Shown here: positions 43,512 through 53,775 of the stretch, one piece after another | Layout of the letters: the number at the start of each line of letters is the position of its first letter | How positions within the stretch are numbered: the first letter of the stretch is position 1 | Assembly (NCBI RefSeq): GCF_030252425.1 | Contig: NZ_CP126994.1 | Location: 3,405,001-3,469,000 of the forward strand | DNA length: 64,000 nt | DNA from: Acidisoma sp. PAMC 29798 | GTDB lineage: Bacteria; Pseudomonadota; Alphaproteobacteria; Acetobacterales; Acetobacteraceae | Direction: 5' to 3' | The notes under the pieces: generated by a model | Told to the model about the DNA's origin: nothing | What the model saw: the letters and a program-made list of their open reading frames with translations, nothing else | The model's database searches: none | Position numbers and translations under genes: made by a program

Positions 43512-44659
43512 TGGAACGTCGGCTGTGGCGTGAAGGCTCCCTCGGGATCGCCGGCAAGGTCTGGCAGACCAACTGGATCTATCTTCTGCTGATCTGCGCC
43601 CTCGCGGCTGTGGGCTATGTCGCCCTCTATACGGCCGCGGGCGGGTCCTCCGAGCCTTATGCCCAGAAGCAGCTCATCCGCTTCGGCATCGGTCTGGTGC
43701 TGATGATCGCGCTGGCGATGACGGATATCCGCATCATCGCGAAATGGTCCTGGCCGCTTTATGTCGTCGGCATCATCCTGCTGCTGGTGGTGGCGCGCTA
43801 TGGCCATGTCGGCAAAGGCGCGCAGCGCTGGATCGCCATTGGCGGCTTCCAGCTACAGCCCAGCGAATTGATGAAGATCTGCCTGGTGCTCGCCCTCGCC
43901 CATTGGTTCCACCGCGCAAGCTATGAACGCGTGGGCAAGCTGTTGTTCCTGGTGCCGCCAACCCTGGCCGTGCTGCTGCCGGTGGGGCTGATCCTGAAGG
44001 AGCCCAATCTCGGCACGGCGGTCATCACCGGCGCGATCGGCGCCGCCATCTTCCTGGCGGCAGGCGTGCGGTGGTGGAAGTTCGTCATCGTCATCGCAGC
44101 ACTCGGGGCGGCGCTGCCCATCGCCTACCACCACCTGCATGACTATCAGCGCCAGCGCATCCTGACCTTCATGCATCCTGAGCGGGACCCGCTCGGCACC
44201 GGCTACAACATCATCCAGTCCAAGATCGCCCTCGGCTCGGGCGGCATGTATGGACGCGGCTTTCTCAACGGTAGCCAGGGCAACCTGGACTTCCTGCCTG
44301 AGAAGCAGACCGACTTCATCTTCGACCTGATCGCGGAGCAGTTCGGCCTGGTCGGCAGCCTGTCTGTGCTGTTCCTGCTGCTGCTGATCGTGCTGGGCGG
44401 CATGTTGATCGCCTTGCGCTGCCGGCATCAGTTCGGTCGGCTGGTGGCGCTCGGCATCAGCGTCGATCTGTTCCTGTATGTCTTCGTCAATATCGCCATG
44501 GTCATGGGCGCAATCCCGGTCGGCGGCGTGCCGCTGCCGCTGATCTCCTATGGCGGATCGGTTCTCATCACCGCCATGCTCGCCTTCGGCATCCTGATGT
44601 CGGTCCATGTCCATCGGGATGTGGAGTTCCCCGAAAGCAACGCCTGGCCGCCGCCTTGA
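43508..44659 (+). CDS. rodA: Peptidoglycan polymerase RodA (SEDS family)
   Basis: The ATG at 43508 overlaps the mrdA stop (ATGA). The 383-residue protein has about ten membrane helices with the SEDS landmarks RWIAIGGFQLQPSELMK, KEPNLGTA, the extracellular LGTGYNIIQSKIALGSGGMYGRGFLNGSQ loop and the late PVGGVPLPLISYGGS motif. It polymerises glycan strands with PBP2. Confidence 0.97.
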   Translation: MMERRLWREGSLGIAGKVWQTNWIYLLLICALAAVGYVALYTAAGGSSEPYAQKQLIRFGIGLVLMIALAMTDIRIIAKWSWPLYVVGIILLLVVARYGHVGKGAQRWIAIGGFQLQPSELMKICLVLALAHWFHRASYERVGKLLFLVPPTLAVLLPVGLILKEPNLGTAVITGAIGAAIFLAAGVRWWKFVIVIAALGAALPIAYHHLHDYQRQRILTFMHPERDPLGTGYNIIQSKIALGSGGMYGRGFLNGSQGNLDFLPEKQTDFIFDLIAEQFGLVGSLSVLFLLLLIVLGGMLIALRCRHQFGRLVALGISVDLFLYVFVNIAMVMGAIPVGGVPLPLISYGGSVLITAMLAFGILMSVHVHRDVEFPESNAWPPP

Positions 44660-44669
44660 GATAGTGGCC

Positions 44670-45854
44670 TTAGCTGGTCGCGTCCCGCGGCCGCAGGTGG
44701 TTGAACACCGTCGTGCAGATCGCGCCAAAGACCATGCACAGCGCCATGGCGCGCGGCGTTCCATCACTCAGCACACCGACCAACATCCCGGCAATCGCGC
44801 CCAGGCTGAACTGGAAGGTTCCGGTCAGGGCCGAGGCGATGCCGGCATTTGCGTGATGGCGCGCCATCACCGCCACCGTGCCGTTCGGGAAGATGAACCC
44901 AAGGCTGGCCAGCACCACGAACAGCCCCGCGAGCAGACCGAAGAGGCCGCCGAAGCCGATGAAGGCGAGGGCGAAGATGTAGATCGTCGCTGCCATCATC
45001 ACCCGCACCGCGCCTGTGAGCGTACGGTCCAGGCCAAACCGCGCCATGATGATGCGGCCGTTCAACTGGCTGCCCATGACAAGGCCGAAGCCGTTGAGGC
45101 CGAAGATCATGCCATAGACCACCGGGCTGACGTGGAAGCCCGTGATGAAGACCTGCGGCGACCCACTGAGATAGGCGAACAGCGTCCAGCTCGCGAACCC
45201 CACCACCAGCGCACTCGGCAGAAATGTCCGGTCACGACCGATCTGCATATAGCGCTGGATGACGCTGATGAAGCTGTGGCGAACCCGCCTCTCCTTCGGC
45301 AGCGTGTCGGGCAGGAAGAACCAGACCAGCACCAGGTTGATGACGCCGTAGCCGGCCTGGAACCAGAAGATGGACCGCCAGCCGGTCCATTGCAGGATAA
45401 CGCCGCCGAGCGCCGGCGCCAGAATGGGCGAGAGACCCATGACGAGCATCAGTTGCGCCAGGATCCGCGCGGCGGCCTGGCCGGTTGCAAGATCGCGCAC
45501 CACCGCACGCGGCACGACGATGCTCACGGCGCCGCCCAAGGCCGCGATGAACCGGAAGACCGAGAAGGAGACAAGGTCGGTCGACAGCGCGCAGCCAATG
45601 GTCGCCAAGGTGTAGACGCTCATGCCGATGATCAGTGGCACCTTGCGGCCCATGCGATCGGCGATGGGTCCGAAGACCATCTGGCCGATCGCGAGACCCA
45701 CGAAGAAGGTCGCCAGGGTGATCTGCGCGCCGCCCTGGATATTGCCCAGTTCATGGGCGATCTGCGGGAAGGCAGGCAGATACATGTCGATCGACACGGA
45801 GCCGACGGCGGTCATGAAGCCGAGCAGGGCCGGGAGCCAGCGAGACACAGTCAT
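44670..45854 (-). CDS. Bcr/CflA-family MFS multidrug exporter
   Basis: I chose the ATG at 45854 (MTVSRWLPALLGFMTAVGSVSIDMYLPAFPQIA), giving 394 residues and 12 predicted membrane helices. The loop motif GPIADRMGRKVPL is the MFS signature between helices 2 and 3, and the SIDMYLPAFP start is typical of Bcr/CflA drug exporters. It is convergent with rodA (10-base gap). Substrate is unknown. Confidence 0.9.
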   Translation of the reverse strand: MTVSRWLPALLGFMTAVGSVSIDMYLPAFPQIAHELGNIQGGAQITLATFFVGLAIGQMVFGPIADRMGRKVPLIIGMSVYTLATIGCALSTDLVSFSVFRFIAALGGAVSIVVPRAVVRDLATGQAAARILAQLMLVMGLSPILAPALGGVILQWTGWRSIFWFQAGYGVINLVLVWFFLPDTLPKERRVRHSFISVIQRYMQIGRDRTFLPSALVVGFASWTLFAYLSGSPQVFITGFHVSPVVYGMIFGLNGFGLVMGSQLNGRIIMARFGLDRTLTGAVRVMMAATIYIFALAFIGFGGLFGLLAGLFVVLASLGFIFPNGTVAVMARHHANAGIASALTGTFQFSLGAIAGMLVGVLSDGTPRAMALCMVFGAICTTVFNHLRPRDATS

Positions 45855-45938
45855 ATGCCTCTGTCGCATAGACTGCGCCCGCATGCGCGCCCGGAATTAC
45901 GGCATCAGCTCTGCCCGCTGACGAAAAGCAGCCTCCGC

Positions 45939-46166
45939 TTAGGGTGCGGTGGCCGCGCCGCCCGCCGCACCGACGCCGGCGCCGATAAGCGCACCCGTGC
46001 CGGCGTTGCCGCCGGCTGCGGCACCCACGGCGGCACCGGCGCCGGCGCCAATCGCGCCGCCCGTAAGAGCGCGCATTCCCGGCGACCGGCCGCAGGCCGA
46101 CAGTGAAAGCGATGCCGCGCCGAGCATGAGGCCCATGGCAATCGCGCGCAGAGAGAGGGTTTTCAT
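45939..46166 (-). CDS. Glycine-zipper lipoprotein
   Basis: The ATG at 46166 has a GGGAG site upstream and gives 75 residues. The N-terminus is a lipoprotein signal with the lipobox LSAC. It is followed by alternating Gly/Ala zipper repeats (TGGAIGAGAGAAVGAAAGG and GALIGAGVGAAGG), typical of small outer-membrane proteins of the glycine-zipper class. The longer frame upstream lacks a good start. Confidence 0.82.
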   Translation of the reverse strand: MKTLSLRAIAMGLMLGAASLSLSACGRSPGMRALTGGAIGAGAGAAVGAAAGGNAGTGALIGAGVGAAGGAATAP

Positions 46167-46336
46167 CGAGCTAACTCCCGTAAAGGCGGGGCCCAAAGCC
46201 CCAACAGGAGGAGAATGTTGGGGCACAACAGGCCGCTCGCAAGACGCCGGCATGGCACCCGATGCCTTGACGTCAGCGGCGACAGATCATTTTGTCACGA
46301 CTTCGATTTAATCATCCACCCGCCGGAGCGGCTTAG

Positions 46337-46586
46337 ATGGTTGCCACACTCGCCGACTTGCGAAGACATGCCCAGGGAAACTGGACCATCCACGATGTTA
46401 TTAGGATCTGCCGACTTGCTGGCATTCTTCGATCCGCCGACCGGTGGCGGCAGCCACTACAAGGTGTCGCATCCGAGCATGGCGCGGATTGTTACTGTTC
46501 CTTTCAGACGGCCCATCAAACCGATCTACATCAGGCTTGTAGTCCGGTTCATCGACGAGGTACATGACCTTCATGGCGATCCATGA
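46337..46586 (+). pseudogene. hicA: HicA-like toxin gene with a frameshift
   Basis: Residues encoded in frame from 46337 (LADLRRHAQGNWTIHDVIRICRLAGI) match the first half of HicA. The second half (DPPTGGGSHYKVSHPSMARIVTVPFRRPIKPIYIR), with the catalytic-type His in GSHYK, is in a different frame that ends at 46586. The change of frame is at about 46427-46431 and equals one extra base. The gene overlaps hicB as usual. It is likely inactive unless the extra base is a sequencing error. Confidence 0.72.
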
Positions 46587-46794
46587 ATACTCCGTCATCA
46601 TCGAGCCGATGGCGCCAGAGGACGGATCAGGCTTCCTGGCTTACGTCCCAGATCTGCCTGGATGCATCTCCGACGGCGAGAGCTATGCCGAGGCAGCAGC
46701 GAACGTGGCGGACGCGATCATCTGCTGGATCGAAGCCGCACAGAACTTGGGTCGACCCGTCCCAGAGCCGACGCGCCACCTTCAGCTGACGTAA
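46564..46794 (+). CDS. hicB: HicB-family antitoxin
   Basis: The 76-residue protein has the HicB fold: YSVIIEPMAPEDGSGFLAYVPDLPGCISDGESYAEAAANVADAIICWIEAAQNLG, with a short C-terminal tail that lacks a visible DNA-binding domain. It overlaps the hicA reading frame. It would bind and block HicA. A second ATG at 46573 is another possible start. Confidence 0.85.
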   Translation: MTFMAIHEYSVIIEPMAPEDGSGFLAYVPDLPGCISDGESYAEAAANVADAIICWIEAAQNLGRPVPEPTRHLQLT

Positions 46795-46808
46795 GGCGAG
46801 AGCGTCGC

Positions 46809-48380
46809 CTACGCCGCCCTTGCCAAAGCCCCTTCGATCAACGTCACCGTCTCCGCCACGCCGTAAAGCGCCACGAAACCGCCGAAGCGCGGCCCCTCGG
46901 TCTGGCCGAGAAGCACCTGGTACAAACACCCGAACCAGGCCTTCAGCTCCGGGAATGGATGCCGTTTGCCGACCTCATAGACTGCCGTCTGGATCGTCTC
47001 GGCATCCGTCCCAGGCACCATGCCGCGCAAGGTCTCGGCGAGGTCCGACAAGGCCGACCGCTCGACTTCTGTGGCCGCGCGGAACTCCTTCTTCGGCCGC
47101 ACGAAGTCCTGGTAATAGACCACGGCGTAGCCGACGAGCTGGGCCAGAAACGGCGCCGTCTCGGGCGTCAGGTCCGGTGAATAGCGCCGGATAAAGCCCC
47201 AGAGCATGTCTGGCGTCTCGGCATTCACGACGCTCGCCAGGTTGAGCAACATGCCGAAGCTGATCGGGCTGCCGGCATCCGCAGGCACGGCGCCACCATG
47301 GATGAACCAGGCCGGGTTTGACACGTCCGGCGCTTCGTCCCGCTTCGCCTTGGCGACATGGGCAAGATAGTCATCCACCGCGCGCGGAATGACATCGAAG
47401 AACAGCCGCTTGGCGCGCTGCGGCTGGTTGTACATGAACAGCGACAGGCTCTCGGCCGGGGCATAGGTCAGCCACTCGTCGATCGACAACCCATTGCCCT
47501 TGGACTTGCTGATCTTCTGGCCCTTATCGTCCAGGAACAACTCGTAGTTGAAGCCGGCAGGCGGCGGGCTGCCGAGGATCTGGCAGATCCGGCCCGAGAG
47601 CTTGATGCCCTCGATATGATCCTTCCCAGCCATTTCGTAGTCGACGCCCAGGGCATGCCACCGCATCGCCCAATCGGCCTTCCACTGCATCTTGGCGTGA
47701 CCGCCGGTCACCAGCGTTTCGTACCACACGCCGTCTTCCGGATCGCGCCAACTCACCGTGCCGGCATCCGGGTCGCGCTTTTCGATCAAGACCTGCATGA
47801 CGATGCCGGTCTTGGGATGAACCGGCAGGATGGGCGAATAGGTGGCGCGGCGGTCCGGCCCCAGCGTCGGCAGCACGACGTCGACGATCGCGTCATGATG
47901 CCGCAGCGCCTGTAGCAGAGCGGTGTCGAAGCTGCCGGAGCGATAGGCCTCGGTCGCGGAAATGAACTCGTAATCGAAGCCGAACCCGTCAAGGAAGGCG
48001 CGCAGCCGGGCGTTGTTATGGGCGCCAAAACTCGCATGGGTGCCGAAGGGATCGGGCACATCCGTCAGCGGGCGGCCGAGGAACTCCATCAGCATCTCGC
48101 GCTGGGGCACATTGTCCGGCACCTTGCGCATCCCGTCCATGTCGTCCGAAAAGGCGATCAGGCGGGACGGCAGACCTGTCAGGGCGGTAAAAGCCTGTCG
48201 CACCCAGGTGGTGCGCGCGACCTCGCCGAAGGTGCCAATATGCGGCAGGCCGGATGGGCCATAACCGGTTTCGAACAGCGCCGTGCCTTTGCCGCTCGCC
48301 TCCATCCGGGCGACGACCTTCGCCGCCTCCTCAAAAGGCCAGATTTTAGGCGCGGGCGCGTTCCGTGCTAGCTGGTTCAT
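46809..48380 (-). CDS. lysK: Lysyl-tRNA synthetase, class I
   Basis: The ATG at 48380 ([16 protein letters not shown]) gives 523 residues; an upstream frame extension was rejected as it overlaps the divergent helicase's start. The class I signatures PHIG (residues 46-49) and KISKS (288-292) are present. It charges tRNA-Lys. Class I LysRS is typical of alphaproteobacteria and archaea and differs from the class II enzyme of E. coli. Confidence 0.95.
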   Translation of the reverse strand: MNQLARNAPAPKIWPFEEAAKVVARMEASGKGTALFETGYGPSGLPHIGTFGEVARTTWVRQAFTALTGLPSRLIAFSDDMDGMRKVPDNVPQREMLMEFLGRPLTDVPDPFGTHASFGAHNNARLRAFLDGFGFDYEFISATEAYRSGSFDTALLQALRHHDAIVDVVLPTLGPDRRATYSPILPVHPKTGIVMQVLIEKRDPDAGTVSWRDPEDGVWYETLVTGGHAKMQWKADWAMRWHALGVDYEMAGKDHIEGIKLSGRICQILGSPPPAGFNYELFLDDKGQKISKSKGNGLSIDEWLTYAPAESLSLFMYNQPQRAKRLFFDVIPRAVDDYLAHVAKAKRDEAPDVSNPAWFIHGGAVPADAGSPISFGMLLNLASVVNAETPDMLWGFIRRYSPDLTPETAPFLAQLVGYAVVYYQDFVRPKKEFRAATEVERSALSDLAETLRGMVPGTDAETIQTAVYEVGKRHPFPELKAWFGCLYQVLLGQTEGPRFGGFVALYGVAETVTLIEGALARAA

Positions 48381-48429
48381 AGGACGACCACTAGAAAAGG
48401 CATGAATTGCGGTCAATGACGGTTGCGGT

Positions 48430-51264
48430 ATGAGTGCGTCCCACGACTCCGCCGCCATCGCCTTGCCCGAGTGGTCCGCGCTGGTCACCGGCGCCGGCAT
48501 CGCCGTCCTGATGACGGCCGACGGCGAAATGCTGTCCCTCACACCCACCGAAGCGATCGAGCGTCTTGCCGTCCTCGGGCCGCCGCTACTGGTCCATGCC
48601 CCCGCGACCTGGCGGCGGCTGGGGTCGGCGGCATCACCCGCCTACGACCTGCTTGAATTGTTTGCCTTCGTCCTGCCCACGCAGGCCGCCGTGCCGACAG
48701 CGCGGGGATTGGCCCAGGCACTCGGCCTGCCGGTGCCGGCCAGCGGCCTGGAAAACGCGGCGGCTTTGTTGCCCGCGATCGCTGTCGCGCTGCTCCGCAG
48801 GCTGCAGCAGGACGCCGCCATGACGAACAACAAGGACGCTGGCGCCCTGGCCACCCGCATGGGCAAGGCCGGCTGGTCTTGGGGACCGATCATCGCCGAA
48901 GCCTTGGCACTCGCCAATGTGTCGCCCGGTGCGGAGGGTGCCGCGCTTCGCGTCTGGCGGCGACTGCCGGAATGGGAGGAGCAGGCGCCACCGCCACCAC
49001 CCTCCTCGCTCGCCGTTTCCTCGTCCGAGGCCCGTGCGCGTCTCGTGCAATTGGTCGGGCCGCAGGCTGAACAGCGCCAGGGCCAATCGGATTACGCCTC
49101 GGCCGCCGCCGCGGCCTTCGCACCCCGGGTGACAGAGGGTTCGCCGCATATGGTGCTGGCGGAAGCCGGCACCGGCACCGGCAAGACGCTGGGCTATGTC
49201 GCACCCGCCAGCCTTTGGGCCGAGCGCAATCATGCCCCGGTCTGGATCAGCACCTTCACCCGCCATCTGCAACGCCAAGTGGAGACGGAGCTGGAGCGGC
49301 TGTTCCCCGATCCCGTTGAGCGCCGCCGCCGCGTCGTCCTGCGCAAAGGGCGGGAAAACTATCTCTGCCTGCTGAACATGGAAGATGCGGTGACGGCCGC
49401 GCTGAGCGGCTTGAACCCGGCGCTGGTCATTCCCCTCGGCCTCATCGCCCGCTGGGCAGCGCTGACGACGGACGGAGATATCCTCGGCGGCGATCTTCCC
49501 GGCTGGTTCATTGAGCTGTTCGGCGCCGTTCTGGTCACCAGCCTGGGCGACCGGCGCGGCGAATGCATCTATGCCGCCTGCACCCATTGGAAGCGCTGCT
49601 TCGTGGAGCACGGCATCCGCCGCGCGCGGGAGGCCGACCTCGTCGTCGCCAACCACGCCTTGGTGCTGACCCAGGCTGCCTGGGGCGGTCTTGATGACGC
49701 GCAGATCCCCACGCGCTATGTCTTCGACGAAGGCCATCACCTGTTCGATGCGGCGGACGCCGCCTTCTCGGCCGAACTCTCGGGCCGCGAAGCGGCGGAG
49801 TTGCGACGCTGGCTGCTCGGCGCCGAGGGTGCGCGGTCGCGCGGCAAGGGCATCCAGACCCGCATCGGCAATTTGGTCGTGGATCGGCCGGACCTCATCT
49901 CCCCCCTCGAAGCGGCGTTAAACGCGGCACGCGCCCTGCCCGCGCCAGGCTGGGGCAGCCGGCTGTCGCAGGAGCTGCCTCAGCCCCATGCCGAGAACGC
50001 CATCGCCAATGCGTCCGAGACCTTCTTCGTCGCCCTTCGCGCCCAGGTTCTGGCACGCCTTTCCGGTAGCGGGCACGACGATGAAGCCCGCTCCGGTTTT
50101 GCCGCCGAATGCGACCTCCATCCGGTTTCGCTGGAGGTTACAGAGACCGGCGCCATGCTCAAGCGTGCGCTCAGCCGGATCGAGGAGCCGCTCACTACCC
50201 TGATGAACCGCCTGCTGGCCCGGCTGGACGACGAAGCCGAGGAGTTGGATGCGGCGACCCGCGCCCGGATCGAGGGCATGGCCCGCTCCATCAAACGCCG
50301 CGCGGTGGAACCGCTCAAGGCCTGGCAGGCGATGCTGTCGGATATGGTCGAAGCGGCGCCCGCCGCCGGTGCCTATCCCAGCCATATCCAGTTCCTCCGG
50401 CTCGATCGCGGTGAGATCGGGCTGCGGGATGTGGCGCTGCTGCGCCATTGGCTCGACCCCACGATCCCCTTCTCGCTCGTTCTCGCGGCGCCGTCGCATG
50501 GCGTGCTCGTCACTTCCGCCACCTTGCGGGATGGCGGAGACGAGGACCCAGAGCATTCCTGGGAAGCGGCGGAAGCCCGTGTCGGCGCCAATCACCTGCC
50601 GCTGCCGGCCATTCGCGCCAGCCTGCCGAGCCCCTTCGACTATGCCGCCCGCACACGCGCCTTTGTCGTCACGGATGTCGATGGCCAGGATCCGGCGGCC
50701 CTGGCGGCGGCCTATCGCACGCTGTTCCTCGCCTCCGGCGGCGGCGGATTGGGTCTGTTCACCGCCATCGGCAGGCTGCGTTCGGTTCATCGTCGCATCG
50801 CGCCAGCCCTGGAACAGGCGGGCATCCCGCTCTACGGCCAGCATATCGACGCCATGAACAACGCCACGCTGGTGGATATCTTCCGGGCCGAGGAAAATGC
50901 CTGCCTGCTCGGCACAGATGCGATGCGTGACGGCGTCGATGTCCCAGGTCGCGCCCTGCGGCTGGTGGTGTTCGAGCGCGTGCCATGGCCGCGCCCGGAC
51001 ATTCTGCATCGGGAGCGTCGCATCCACCTCTCCGGCGCCGCGCCCAAGGAATATGACGACCGGATCGCGCGCCTGCGCCTGCGGCAGGCTTTCGGCCGCC
51101 TCATCCGTCGGGTAGATGACCGCGGCGTCTTCGTGCTGCTGGACCGGCGAACGCCGACCCGGCTGCTCTCGGCTTTTCCGGCCGGGGTCGAAGTGCGCCG
51201 GGTCGGCCTCGCCGAGGCCGCCCGCGAAAGCCACGATTTCCTACAGCAGGACGGAACCACGTAG
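48430..51264 (+). CDS. DinG/XPD-like ATP-dependent DNA helicase with a predicted Fe-S cluster
   Basis: The 944-residue protein has the Walker A motif AGTGTGKT (residues 246-253), the DEGHH box (433-437), and four cysteines (313, 379, 384, 389), the pattern of the XPD/DinG Fe-S domain. The C-terminal motif V/VI region lies near [19 protein letters not shown]. It unwinds DNA in the 5'-3' direction in related enzymes. An N-terminal part of ~200 residues before the motor is unusual. It is the first gene of a same-strand group with the YqhA-like gene. Confidence 0.9.
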   Translation: MSASHDSAAIALPEWSALVTGAGIAVLMTADGEMLSLTPTEAIERLAVLGPPLLVHAPATWRRLGSAASPAYDLLELFAFVLPTQAAVPTARGLAQALGLPVPASGLENAAALLPAIAVALLRRLQQDAAMTNNKDAGALATRMGKAGWSWGPIIAEALALANVSPGAEGAALRVWRRLPEWEEQAPPPPPSSLAVSSSEARARLVQLVGPQAEQRQGQSDYASAAAAAFAPRVTEGSPHMVLAEAGTGTGKTLGYVAPASLWAERNHAPVWISTFTRHLQRQVETELERLFPDPVERRRRVVLRKGRENYLCLLNMEDAVTAALSGLNPALVIPLGLIARWAALTTDGDILGGDLPGWFIELFGAVLVTSLGDRRGECIYAACTHWKRCFVEHGIRRAREADLVVANHALVLTQAAWGGLDDAQIPTRYVFDEGHHLFDAADAAFSAELSGREAAELRRWLLGAEGARSRGKGIQTRIGNLVVDRPDLISPLEAALNAARALPAPGWGSRLSQELPQPHAENAIANASETFFVALRAQVLARLSGSGHDDEARSGFAAECDLHPVSLEVTETGAMLKRALSRIEEPLTTLMNRLLARLDDEAEELDAATRARIEGMARSIKRRAVEPLKAWQAMLSDMVEAAPAAGAYPSHIQFLRLDRGEIGLRDVALLRHWLDPTIPFSLVLAAPSHGVLVTSATLRDGGDEDPEHSWEAAEARVGANHLPLPAIRASLPSPFDYAARTRAFVVTDVDGQDPAALAAAYRTLFLASGGGGLGLFTAIGRLRSVHRRIAPALEQAGIPLYGQHIDAMNNATLVDIFRAEENACLLGTDAMRDGVDVPGRALRLVVFERVPWPRPDILHRERRIHLSGAAPKEYDDRIARLRLRQAFGRLIRRVDDRGVFVLLDRRTPTRLLSAFPAGVEVRRVGLAEAARESHDFLQQDGTT

Positions 51265-51807
51265 ATGTCCAATACCGAGCGCGGGATGAGGCACCTGCCC
51301 GCCCGACTCATCCTTGCCAGTCGCTGGATGATGGCACCGCTCTATCTCGGCCTCATCGTCAGCTTCCTGCTCATCCTGCTGCGGTTCTTTACTAAGCTGT
51401 TCGGGCTTTTCTGGACCGCGCAGACCCAGTCAACCAACGAAGTCATCGTCGGCGTCTTGTCGCTAGTGGAGCTGTCGCTGATGGGCAACCTCATCATCAT
51501 GGTGGTCTTTTCCGGCTACGAAAATTACGTCTCGCGCATCTATGCCGAGAATGACCCCGAGCGACCGAGTTGGATGGAGCATGTCGATTTCAGCGATATC
51601 AAGCTGAAGCTGATGGGCTCAATCGTCGCCATTACCGCCATCCAACTTCTCGAACTCTTCCTGGACGTGACCACCCATACCGATCGGGAGCTTTATTTCG
51701 CGATCGGTATCCACATGGTCTTCGTTTTCTCCTGTGTCATGCTCGCCCTGATGGATCGTCTGTCGGCGCCGCACTCTTCAGGCGAAGCACCCGCGCCGTC
51801 GCCGTGA
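51265..51807 (+). CDS. UPF0114 (YqhA) family membrane protein
   Basis: The 180-residue protein starts right after the helicase stop. It has four hydrophobic segments and the family phrase SLVELSLMGNLIIMVVFSGYENYVSRI, typical of YqhA. The function is unknown; it is a conserved inner-membrane protein. Confidence 0.88.
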   Translation: MSNTERGMRHLPARLILASRWMMAPLYLGLIVSFLLILLRFFTKLFGLFWTAQTQSTNEVIVGVLSLVELSLMGNLIIMVVFSGYENYVSRIYAENDPERPSWMEHVDFSDIKLKLMGSIVAITAIQLLELFLDVTTHTDRELYFAIGIHMVFVFSCVMLALMDRLSAPHSSGEAPAPSP

Positions 51808-51809
51808 CC

Positions 51810-53255
51810 ATGACCGGGCGCAAGACCCGCCCGAAGCTGATCGTGGCGGCCATGCTGATCTCCACCTTCATGGCGGCCGTCGAGGTCACGGTGATCAGCA
51901 TCGCCATGCCGACCATCGTCGCCAAGCTCGGCGGCTTCAGCCTGTTTTCCTGGACCTTCGGCATCTATCTGCTGACCCAGGCGGTGATGACACCGCTCTA
52001 TGGCCGGCTTGCAGATAGTTTTGGGCGGAAGACCGTCTATCTGTGGAGTACCGCGCTGTTCCTGCTGGGCTCGCTCCTATGCGGCCTATCTTGGAGCATG
52101 GAATCGCTCATCCTGTTCCGCGCCATACAGGGGATCGGTGGCGGCGCGCTGGCACCCCTCGCGACGACGATCATCGGGGATGTCTGCAAGCCGGAAGATC
52201 GCGCCCGGATCATGGGCTATGGCAGCGGCATCTGGGGCATTGCCGCCCTGGCCGGGCCGCTGCTCGGCGCCTTTTTCGTCAATACCCTCGGCTGGCCCTT
52301 CGTGTTCTGGGTCAATCTCCCGATCGGCATCATCACGATGATCATGGTGATCCGGTTCCTGCATGAGCCCGCCAGCGGCAAAAGTGGCGCGCCGATCGAT
52401 CTGCTGGGCGCCGGCCTGCTGATCCTCGGCATCGGGGCGATGATGGTGGCGCTGGTCCAATTCGAGACCCTTTTGGCTTGGGAACTCGCGGTCTTACTGA
52501 TCATCACGCTCTTCGCCCTGGCCGGCTTCGCGCTGCGCGAGCGGCAGTTGCTCCATCCGATGCTGCCCCTGCATCTCATGACCCGGCCCGTGATCCTGGC
52601 GGCCCAGGCCTCCGCTTTGCTCGCCGGCGGTATCCTGATCGGCCTGACAGCCTTCCTGCCCGCCTGGGTTCAGGGGGTGGAGGGTGGCTCGGCGCTGCAA
52701 TCCGGCATCGTCCTCGGAGTGCTGACGGTGGCCTGGACGGCCGCGACCATGACCATCGGCCGCGCTGTCGGCCGCAGCCGGGACCGCGTGATTGCGATCG
52801 GGGCCGGGTTGGTCATGGTCGCTGCCAGCATCGGCCTACTGTTCGTGAGCCGGGGGCAGGGCCTGATGCTGCTCTACGTTGTCTGCGTGCCTCTCGGCGC
52901 CGGCATGGGTCTCACCAGCCTTGTTTTCACGATCGCGGTTCAGTCCGGCGTCGCTCATGTCGATCGCGGCCGCGCCACCGCGCTCTTCTATTTCAGCCGG
53001 TTGATCGGCCAGGCGTTGGGGGCAGCGGCCTTTGGCGGAGTCTTGAACAGCGGCCTCGCCGGTGCCGGCACCCATGACGCGTTGCGCGCCCTGGTCAGCC
53101 CCGCCCGACGTGCCGCGCTCTCACCCATGGATCTCGACCGGCTAACCGGCCTACTCGGTGCCGCCCTGCATGGCGTGTTCATCCTCTCCGCCGTCCTCGC
53201 GGTCGGCGCTTTGCTCGCGGCGCTGCTGGTGCCGCGTCAGCGCGTCAATCGCTGA
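51810..53255 (+). CDS. MFS drug exporter, DHA2 type
   Basis: The ATG at 51810 gives 481 residues and about 14 membrane helices. The start region (LIVAAMLISTFMAAVEVTVISIAMPTIV) and the RLADSFGRK loop are typical of EmrB/QacA-type exporters. It begins 2 bases after the YqhA-like stop. A GTG at 51804 is an alternative. The substrate is unknown. Confidence 0.9.
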   Translation: MTGRKTRPKLIVAAMLISTFMAAVEVTVISIAMPTIVAKLGGFSLFSWTFGIYLLTQAVMTPLYGRLADSFGRKTVYLWSTALFLLGSLLCGLSWSMESLILFRAIQGIGGGALAPLATTIIGDVCKPEDRARIMGYGSGIWGIAALAGPLLGAFFVNTLGWPFVFWVNLPIGIITMIMVIRFLHEPASGKSGAPIDLLGAGLLILGIGAMMVALVQFETLLAWELAVLLIITLFALAGFALRERQLLHPMLPLHLMTRPVILAAQASALLAGGILIGLTAFLPAWVQGVEGGSALQSGIVLGVLTVAWTAATMTIGRAVGRSRDRVIAIGAGLVMVAASIGLLFVSRGQGLMLLYVVCVPLGAGMGLTSLVFTIAVQSGVAHVDRGRATALFYFSRLIGQALGAAAFGGVLNSGLAGAGTHDALRALVSPARRAALSPMDLDRLTGLLGAALHGVFILSAVLAVGALLAALLVPRQRVNR

Positions 53256-53775
53256 CGCGCTTGAGATACGCCATGCTCCAAGAAAACGGGATGAACATCA
53301 CGGCACCCGTGGCGGGATCGATCGCAAAGCTTACAATGGGACAGCGACCATCCTTCAGCGGCACGCCATCGTTTCGGCAATGGTCTAAGTCGATGTAGAT
53401 GTAATCGAGCCGCCGATGCGCATCTGGAAAATCATGGCCGCTCACACTCGCTGATTCCCCGACTATGGACGCCAAGGTTGCGGTCTGCTGGGTGCTGCCC
53501 ACCGGTTTGCCGTCGAGAACAGTCCAGATGGCAAGATGATCGCGATGTATCGTAATTTCACGGCCGATCAGTCTGTGCAGATTGTCGACCTCCAACATCG
53601 TTGGACCGTCGCCGGTGACGGCATCGATCGTCCAGGTGCCGAGAAGCGCCGCGGGCACCGGAGAGCTTTGCCCCGATTGCGGCCGAGAGGGGCCCACTAA
53701 GCCCGGCGCGGCCTGCGCGGAGAGAGCGAGGACCACGCTGCCGGTGGCAACGAACGCCAGAAAACGACCGATCAT
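53245..53775 (-). CDS. Secreted protein of unknown function
   Basis: I chose the ATG at 53775 (MIGRFLAFVATGSVVLALSAQAA), giving 176 residues with a clear signal peptide ending near AQAA. The mature part has LLGTWTIDAVTGDGPTMLEVDN, similar to lipocalin-like small secreted proteins, but no family was assigned. It is convergent with the MFS gene by 11 bases and overlaps the next minus-strand gene at its start. Confidence 0.65.
   Translation of the reverse strand: MIGRFLAFVATGSVVLALSAQAAPGLVGPSRPQSGQSSPVPAALLGTWTIDAVTGDGPTMLEVDNLHRLIGREITIHRDHLAIWTVLDGKPVGSTQQTATLASIVGESASVSGHDFPDAHRRLDYIYIDLDHCRNDGVPLKDGRCPIVSFAIDPATGAVMFIPFSWSMAYLKRVSD

Noticed and set aside
44607-46106. Long plus-strand frame opposite the Bcr/CflA exporter
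   Set aside because: Highly charged, His/Arg-rich shadow; the exporter has clear membrane helices.
49918-51234. Long minus-strand frame opposite the helicase
   Set aside because: Antisense shadow; the helicase motifs are on the plus strand.
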